Below are positions 57,263-64,000 of a stretch of 64,000 bases of DNA, piece by piece. Every line of letters starts with the position of its first letter. Positions within the stretch are counted from its first letter, which is position 1. The notes under the pieces are model-generated. The model was not told the DNA's origin, did not search any database, and was given only the letters and a program-made list of their open reading frames with translations. The stretch is from assembly GCF_900100275.1 (NCBI RefSeq), contig NZ_FNET01000014.1, forward strand, positions 1 to 64,000, given 5' to 3'. The stretch comes from Lentzea albidocapillata subsp. violacea (GTDB lineage: Bacteria > Actinomycetota > Actinomycetes > Mycobacteriales > Pseudonocardiaceae). The translations under genes and the position numbers were made by a program.

Positions 57263-59677
57263 GTGGACCGAGCACTCAGCGTTGCCGCATTGCTGGATCC
57301 CACCCAGCAGGTGGTCCCCTTTCACGGCAGAGAATCCGAGCTGCACACCCTCACGCTCTGGCGCGACAGCCCCGCGCCACAGGCGTCCCTGTTGCTGCAC
57401 GCCCAGGCGGGCGCGGGGAAGACCAGGCTGCTCCAGCAGTTCCAGGAGGAGTGCTGGGACGATGCCGCGCACGGCAGGCTGCTGGTGATCGACGACGCCG
57501 ACCGGCTCCGCTGGCAGGACGTCTTCCTGCTGCTGCAGGACACGCTGCGGCACGGGCCGGCGCGCACGCGGGTGCTGCTGGCGGCGCGGACCACGGGCTG
57601 GTGGTGGTCGTCCACCCGCCAGCGGATCGCGGACTTCGACCACGAGGTCATGGCCGTCGAACTCGCCGCGACGCTCGAAGACCGCGAGGAGTCGTTCACG
57701 CTCGCCTGCCAGCACTTCGCCAAGCAGCTCGACGTCACGGCCCCGGACGAGCCGCCGCCGAACATCGCCCAGGAGACCGTCCTCGACCTGCACATGGCCG
57801 CGCTGACCGCGGTGCACGGTGATCCGTGCGACGTGAACCGCACCCAGCTCGTCCGCCAGCTCCTCAAGCGCGACGGCGGACGCAAGACCGGCCGCATCGC
57901 CGAGGACTACCTGGCGGTCGCCACCCCGGACACCCCGGACCCGGACCTGCTGGCACGCGCCGCGCACAGGTGGCCGGCGCTGAGTCCCAGGCTCGACGAG
58001 CTCGTCACGGGGAACCCGAAGATCGTGCGGGACATGGCCCGCGACAGCCTCCGCATCGCCGCGGAGATCGGGTCCACCGCCACCGTGGAGACCATCGCCC
58101 GGCAGGTCTTCCGTGACGAGCGGTTCGCCACCGACGCGATCCCGTCGATCCTCACCCGCCGCCTGCTCGAGCGCGCCGACGACCTCCTCGAACGCGCCGA
58201 GATGTACGGGATGCTGAGCGCCCGCACGATGTTGTGCGGCCTGCGTCAAGAGTCCGTCGAGGCCTCCCAGGCCGAGGTCGGGTGCTACCGCGAGCTCGCG
58301 GCACGGGACCGGGAGAACCGGCCGCTGCTCGCGGACGCGCTGGGCGACCTGGGACTAAGGCTGATCAACGCCCAGCGCAACGACGAGGTGCTCGCCGTCT
58401 CGGAGGAGGCGATCGACCTCTGGCGCGAGATCGCGGAGGACGACCCGGAGACCATTCCGCACCTCGCGGCCGCCCTGGAGCAGATCAGCTACCGCTACCA
58501 GGCGCTCGGCCTCGACGAGGACGCGATGACCGCGATCAGCCGCGCCACCCTGCTCTTCCAGGAGCTCGCGCAGAACCACCCGGCGCTCTTCCGCGCCGAC
58601 TTCGCCAGGGTCGCCGCCGTGATGGCCCGCCGCTTCCACGTCGAGGGCAACAGGCAGCACGCGGCCGACTCGATGCAGCTCTCCATCGCGAACTGGAGGG
58701 TGGTCGCGCAGGAGGACCCGCGCTTCGAACCCGAGCTCGCCCGCAACCTCGTCACGGCGGGCGCCATGTTCGTCGACCTGGACAGAGCCGAGGCGGCGAA
58801 CGAGACGTTGAAGGAGGCCGTGGACCTGTTCCGCCGTCTCGCCGTCGCCCACCCCGAGACGTTCCGCACCGAACTCGCCGACGCGCTGACGCGGCGCAGC
58901 CAGGCGTTGCTGGAGCTGGCCGGCGACATCGACGCCGCGCTCACCGCACGGGAAGCGGTCATGCTCTGGCGCGAGACGGGCGACCGCAAGGGCCTGGGTG
59001 CCGCCCTGCTCAACGTCGCCAAGGTCGTGGGTGACGTCGGCGCGGCTGAGGAGGCCGTCGAGGTGTACCGGGAACTGGTCGCCGAGGACCTCGTCCGGAA
59101 CCAGGCGGACCTCGTGATCGCCCTCGCGACGCTGGTCGAGCAGCAGCTCCTGCTCGGCCAGGACGGTGAGGCGATGACCACGGCCGACGAGTGCCTCGAC
59201 GTCTGCCACCGCCTGCCGTCGCAGCTCATCGAGTTCTTCGGCGCGAAACTGGCGCCACCGCTGCAGAACACGGCCCGCGCACTGTCCGAATCGGACCACC
59301 ACGTCCGCGCGGTGGGGATGTCCGAGTTCACGGTCGAGATCTGCCGGGCGCTGCGACCGAGGACGGCGCCCACCGTCTACCTCTCGGCCCTGCAGCGCCA
59401 CGTGTGCAGACTCCGTGCCGCGGAACGGAAAGAAGAGGCACGCAACACCGCGCACATCGCGGTCGTGTTGTGGCACATGGCCGGCCTCGAGCTCGACGTG
59501 CACGCCGACTACGCCGACGCGTTGACGATCTACGGCCGGCTCTGCGCCGAGACGAGGTACGGGACGGAGAAAGCACTCCGGCTCACCCGCCGCGCGGTCG
59601 AGATCCTCCGCGGGGCAGGCGAGCCGGTGAAGTTGCAGTTCGCCCTCGAAACAGTCGAGGAGCTCAGCTCTTGGTGA
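57263..59677 (+). CDS. STAND-like P-loop NTPase with TPR repeats
   Basis: 804-aa cytosolic protein. Walker A HAQAGAGKTRLLQQF (about 46-60), Walker B LLVIDDADRL (about 73-82), the sensor-like VLLAARTTGWWWSSTRQRI typical of actinobacterial NB-ARC/STAND proteins. A winged-helix-like middle (170-290) leads into at least ten TPR-type repeats (from about 330 to 790; for example ALGDLGLRLINAQRNDEVLA and ALEQISYRYQALGLDEDAMT). No N-terminal effector domain or DNA-binding motif. GTG start 57263. Such proteins act as signal-dependent switches, in regulation or in defence. Its last 14 bp overlap the convergent proline dehydrogenase gene. Confidence 0.8.
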   Translation: MDRALSVAALLDPTQQVVPFHGRESELHTLTLWRDSPAPQASLLLHAQAGAGKTRLLQQFQEECWDDAAHGRLLVIDDADRLRWQDVFLLLQDTLRHGPARTRVLLAARTTGWWWSSTRQRIADFDHEVMAVELAATLEDREESFTLACQHFAKQLDVTAPDEPPPNIAQETVLDLHMAALTAVHGDPCDVNRTQLVRQLLKRDGGRKTGRIAEDYLAVATPDTPDPDLLARAAHRWPALSPRLDELVTGNPKIVRDMARDSLRIAAEIGSTATVETIARQVFRDERFATDAIPSILTRRLLERADDLLERAEMYGMLSARTMLCGLRQESVEASQAEVGCYRELAARDRENRPLLADALGDLGLRLINAQRNDEVLAVSEEAIDLWREIAEDDPETIPHLAAALEQISYRYQALGLDEDAMTAISRATLLFQELAQNHPALFRADFARVAAVMARRFHVEGNRQHAADSMQLSIANWRVVAQEDPRFEPELARNLVTAGAMFVDLDRAEAANETLKEAVDLFRRLAVAHPETFRTELADALTRRSQALLELAGDIDAALTAREAVMLWRETGDRKGLGAALLNVAKVVGDVGAAEEAVEVYRELVAEDLVRNQADLVIALATLVEQQLLLGQDGEAMTTADECLDVCHRLPSQLIEFFGAKLAPPLQNTARALSESDHHVRAVGMSEFTVEICRALRPRTAPTVYLSALQRHVCRLRAAERKEEARNTAHIAVVLWHMAGLELDVHADYADALTIYGRLCAETRYGTEKALRLTRRAVEILRGAGEPVKLQFALETVEELSSW

Positions 59678-60587
59678 GCAGCGAGCGGGCGAAGAACGCC
59701 ACGTTGGCCGGACGCTCCGCGAGACGGCGCATGAAGTAGCCGTACCACTCGTCGCCGTACGGCAGGTACACGCGCATGCGGTTGCCCTCGGCGGCGATGC
59801 GGCGCTGCTCCTCGGGCCGGATGCCGTACAGCATCTGGAACTCGTAGGTGTCCTTCGAGCGCGCGGACGCCAGGTCGGCGGCGATCGCGATCAGGCGCGG
59901 GTCGTGCGAGGCCACCATCGGGTAGCCCTCGCCCTCCATGAGGATCTTCAGGCACCGCACGTACGACAGGTCGACGTCGTGCTTGTCCTGGTACGCAACG
60001 GAAGCAGGCTCCTGGTACGCACCCTTGCACAGGCGCACGCGCGAACCGGCGTACGCCAGGTCACGGCAGTCCTGCTCGGTGCGCTTCAAGTAGGCCTGCA
60101 ACACCGCGCCGACCCACGGGAAGTCGATCCGCAGCTCACGCAGGATGCCCAGCGTGGAGTCCGTGGTGGTGTGGTCCTCCATGTCCAGCGTCACGGTCGT
60201 GCCGACGACGGCGGCAGCCGTGCAGATGCGCCGCGCGTTCTCCAGTGCGATCTTCTCGCCGTCGATCGCCAGCGACTGGCCGACGGCCGACAGCTTGACC
60301 GACACCTCGGCGCCCCGCGTGAGTCCCTGCGACTCCAGCCTCGACAGCAGCGTCAGGTACGCCTCGACGGTCGCGTTGGCCTGCGACTCCTCGAAGGTGT
60401 CCTCACCCAGGTGGTCGAGCGTGACCAGGCGACCGTCACCGAGCACCTCGGCGGTCGCGCGGATCGCGGAGGAGACGTCGGCACCGGCGACGAACCGCTC
60501 GACGACGGGCCGGGTCAGCGGCGTCGACTCGACGAGCTTGCGGGCACCCGCGCTGCGGGACGCCAGAAGAAGGCTGGAGCGCAACAT
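59664..60587 (-). CDS. putB: Proline dehydrogenase
   Basis: 307-aa monofunctional FAD enzyme that oxidises L-proline to pyrroline-5-carboxylate, first step of proline catabolism. TIM-barrel marks: SVKLSAVGQSLAID, VTLDMEDHTTTDSTL, VGAVLQAYLKRTEQDC and RVRLCKGAYQEP, with the C-terminal LPYGDEWYGYFMRRLAERPANV holding the substrate-binding arginines. It follows the P5C dehydrogenase gene with a 91-bp gap that contains a perfect hairpin. Length is normal for Gram-positive PutB. Confidence 0.93.
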   Translation of the reverse strand: MLRSSLLLASRSAGARKLVESTPLTRPVVERFVAGADVSSAIRATAEVLGDGRLVTLDHLGEDTFEESQANATVEAYLTLLSRLESQGLTRGAEVSVKLSAVGQSLAIDGEKIALENARRICTAAAVVGTTVTLDMEDHTTTDSTLGILRELRIDFPWVGAVLQAYLKRTEQDCRDLAYAGSRVRLCKGAYQEPASVAYQDKHDVDLSYVRCLKILMEGEGYPMVASHDPRLIAIAADLASARSKDTYEFQMLYGIRPEEQRRIAAEGNRMRVYLPYGDEWYGYFMRRLAERPANVAFFARSLLTKS

Positions 60588-60613
60588 AGGTTCACGTCCT
60601 CGGGGTGTGAGAG

Positions 60614-60660
60614 GTGAGGGGAACGTCGATGTGCTTGTGGCTCAACGACGTTCCCCTCAC
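60614..60660 (-). other. Perfect intercistronic hairpin between pruA and putB
   Basis: GTGAGGGGAACGTCG (60614-60628) pairs perfectly with 60646-60660 over a 17-base loop, between pruA's stop and putB's start. No T-tract follows. It may act as partial terminator or 3' stabiliser that sets different levels for the two enzymes. Confidence 0.6.
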
Positions 60661-60678
60661 TTCAGGAGGGCTTGGGTA

Positions 60679-62304
<1,626 letters not shown>

Positions 62305-62363
62305 TCGGACTCCTCTTTGAATCGGCGTCGGTACGCAAACCGTAAGTCCGGGCGACCTGACCT

Positions 62364-62378
62364 CGGTTGTGCGAACCG
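62364..62378. promoter_or_regulatory. Dyads in the pruA/regulator divergent promoter
   Basis: CGGTTGTGCGAACCG (62364-62378; 5-bp arms), and around it CTGACC/GGTCAG (about 62357 and 62392). These lie between divergent genes and are the likely binding sites of the PucR/CdaR-type activator. Confidence 0.45.
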
Positions 62379-62412
62379 CCAAGATTCACCAGGTCAGATG
62401 TACGATCGAACA

Positions 62413-63939
62413 GTGCCGAGCCTCCGCCACATTCTTATCGCGCTGGGCGATCCGCTCGTGGAACTGCAGGTCGCCCCCAACGGCCTGGAGGTGGACGTGC
62501 GCGACGTGGTGATCATGGATCCGGACGACCCGCCGGACGTGGCGGCAGGAGACCTCGCCCTGCTCATCGGTGCCCGCGGCCGGGCCGCGTTGCCGCTGAT
62601 CAGGGCCGCTGGACGGGCCAAGGCCGCGGCCGTCGCGGTCAAGGAGTCGTCGCAGGCGCTCGACCAAGCGGCCAGGGACGCGGGCGTGGCGTTGCTCGAA
62701 GTCCGCCCGGAGGTCCGCTGGGGCCACCTGGAGTCGCTCGCCAAGGGCGTTCTCACGACCACGACCGACGACGGCGAGGTCCTCGGCGACCTGTTCGCGC
62801 TCGCGCAAACGATTGCCACCCTGACCGGCGGCATCGTCAGCATCGAGGACACCGCGAGCCGCGTGCTCGCCTACTCCCGCTCGTCCGACGAGGTCGACGA
62901 GCTGCGCAGGCTGTCGATCCTCGGACGCCAGGGTCCCGAGCCGTACCTGAAGATGCTGCGCGAGTGGGGCGTCTACAACCTGCTCAGGTCGTCCGAAGAG
63001 GTCGTCCGCATCGACGAACGCCCGGAACTCGGCATCCGAAGGCGGATCGCCGTCGGCATCCACGCCGGCCGCCAGCCACTCGGCGCGATCTGGGTGCAGG
63101 AGGGCGACCAGCCGCTGACCGAGCAGGCCGAACGAGCCCTGCTCGGCGCCGCCCGCGTCACGGCCCCGCACCTGATCCAGCAGCGCAACCAGCCGACGTC
63201 GAGGTTCCGCGAGAACCTCCTCGCCGCCCTGCTCACCGGCCGCATGGACGCCGCCACCGTCGCCGGCCAGATCGGCGCCGACCCGAAGAAACCCGCCGCC
63301 GTAGTGGTGTTCGCGGTCCGCAGCGCCGAGGGTGACCGCAGCGAACACGAACTCCGCCGCGCCGAGATGACCGGCCTGATCTCCGTGCACGCGGCGGCAT
63401 ACCGGCGCAGCGCGCTGGTCAGCGAGTCCGGCGGCCGCACCTACGTGCTGTTGCCGGACCTCGCCCCGAACGCCCAGCTCCTGAGCCTGACCAGGGAGAT
63501 CGTCACCACCGCACGCCGCCACCTGCACACGGCGGTCCAGGCGGCGGTCGGCTCGACGGTGTCCACACTGGACGACGCGCAGGTCTCCCGCCAGGAGGCC
63601 GAACGCGTGCTGGACGCGATGGCCCGCGACCTCGACGCCGAGGTGGCGACACTCGCCGACGTCCGCTCCCAGGTCCTGGTGAGCGAGATCCTGGCTCTGC
63701 TCCAGGACAATCCGCGCATCAGGGACCCGAGGATCGAAGCACTGGACCCGGAACTGGCGAAGTCGTTGCTGGCCTACCTCGACGCGCTGGGTGACGTGCG
63801 CGCCGCGGCGGACCGGCTGCACGTCCACCCGAACACTTTGAGGTACCGGCTCAAGCGTGCCAGAGAGAGTGGTGACGGCCTCGATCTGGACGACCCGCTC
63901 GTCCGGCTCGTCGCCCAGCTTCAGCTCAGGATGCGGTAG
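62413..63939 (+). CDS. PucR/CdaR-type regulator, probable activator of proline catabolism
   Basis: 508-aa regulator: N-terminal PucR-like domain (1-130, SLRHILIALGDPLVELQVAP), a GAF-like middle (about 135-260), a GGDEF-related CdaR segment (about 275-400) and the C-terminal PucR helix-turn-helix (DALGDVRAAADRLHVHPNTL, then RYRLKRARE). Divergent from pruA and thus matching the PruR/PutR regulators of actinomycetes that induce proline use. GTG 62413 is taken (MPSLRHIL); ATG 62398 would add five residues. Overlaps the convergent yidC-like gene end by 19 bp. Confidence 0.88.
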   Translation: MPSLRHILIALGDPLVELQVAPNGLEVDVRDVVIMDPDDPPDVAAGDLALLIGARGRAALPLIRAAGRAKAAAVAVKESSQALDQAARDAGVALLEVRPEVRWGHLESLAKGVLTTTTDDGEVLGDLFALAQTIATLTGGIVSIEDTASRVLAYSRSSDEVDELRRLSILGRQGPEPYLKMLREWGVYNLLRSSEEVVRIDERPELGIRRRIAVGIHAGRQPLGAIWVQEGDQPLTEQAERALLGAARVTAPHLIQQRNQPTSRFRENLLAALLTGRMDAATVAGQIGADPKKPAAVVVFAVRSAEGDRSEHELRRAEMTGLISVHAAAYRRSALVSESGGRTYVLLPDLAPNAQLLSLTREIVTTARRHLHTAVQAAVGSTVSTLDDAQVSRQEAERVLDAMARDLDAEVATLADVRSQVLVSEILALLQDNPRIRDPRIEALDPELAKSLLAYLDALGDVRAAADRLHVHPNTLRYRLKRARESGDGLDLDDPLVRLVAQLQLRMR

Positions 63940-64000
63940 AGCAGCGCCCGTTCCGCGATCGTCCACGTCGTCGTGGTGAGCAGGTACAGCCCGGCGGCCA
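63921..64000 (-). CDS. YidC/Oxa1-type membrane insertase, C-terminal end only
   Basis: The frame runs off the right edge. The visible end reads AAGLYLLTTTTWTIAERALL followed by YRILS, a membrane helix with the Thr-rich run and AERALLYR that ends YidC-like insertases of the Pseudonocardiales. Too short to tell whether it is the main YidC or a paralogue; the lack of rpmH, rnpA or jag beside it suggests a paralogue. Confidence 0.65.
   Translation of the reverse strand, partial: AAGLYLLTTTTWTIAERALLYRILS

Overview
The window is high-GC actinobacterial DNA, most likely from the Pseudonocardiales (Lentzea, Saccharothrix or Amycolatopsis type). The evidence is the strong G/C third-position bias, frequent GTG starts, several leaderless-looking genes, many secreted hydrolases, DUF3558/PPE/EspG-type proteins, SARP-type regulator remains, and repeated CCACAGTGG words. 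No IS element, prophage, rRNA or CRISPR array is visible. There are four tRNA genes (two identical Lys-CTT, His-GTG, Val-GAC).

Layout: 1-2.9 kb holds the end of a Gly/Asn/Asp-rich protein, a small conserved gene, and a fatty-acid desaturase divergent from a MarR regulator, with two tiny ORFs coupled to the desaturase. 2.9-4.3 kb is a visibly less GC-rich patch with a frameshifted NucA/NucB-type nuclease and a ComJ/Nin-like inhibitor. 4.5-10 kb is a two-component system divergent from a lipoprotein/membrane-fusion/ABC exporter cassette in which the genes overlap at ATGA junctions. 10-15.2 kb carries two large secreted peptidases. 15.2-17.4 kb is decayed: a frameshifted SRPBCC gene, a DUF3995 membrane gene and a SARP/NB-ARC pseudogene. 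17.3-25.4 kb runs between two near-identical tRNA-Lys cassettes and contains a YhhN protein, an AraC regulator, a VOC protein, a Baeyer-Villiger-type monooxygenase with a divergent TetR, an M20 hydrolase, an HTH regulator and an M23 endopeptidase.

25.6-35 kb holds an L,D-transpeptidase, an ABC-F protein behind tRNA-His and a terminator, oligoribonuclease, a HerA-like ATPase, an MFS transporter, a GlxA-type regulator and a PH-domain pair. 35.2-38.1 kb has an unannotated 43-aa exported peptide divergent from an XRE/helical-repeat regulator, then a LuxR regulator with helical repeats. 38-44 kb has an acyl-CoA synthetase, a ferredoxin reductase-like enzyme, a MarR/azoreductase pair, and a rifamycin-monooxygenase-like gene with a RAE-like inverted repeat upstream. 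44-49 kb has a TPR membrane protein, a small exported protein, a fused SecDF, a VOC protein and an FMN-dependent 2-hydroxyacid oxidase. 49-52.2 kb is an EspG/PPE/DUF3558 group of type VII secretion style without the core machinery. The rest holds a toroid-fold protein, an AraC regulator, tRNA-Val, a secreted GH16 glucanase with a LacI-type operator, a family A DNA polymerase, a STAND-like TPR ATPase, the proline catabolic pair pruA/putB with a divergent PucR/CdaR-type activator, and the end of a YidC gene.

The most promising candidate for an undescribed system is the secreted peptide plus XRE/helical-repeat receptor pair (35172-36570), which looks like an actinobacterial version of RRNPP peptide signalling. 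Next come the nuclease/inhibitor patch with its coupled small ORF, and the tRNA-Lys cassette whose hairpin recurs as the terminator of the two-component operon.
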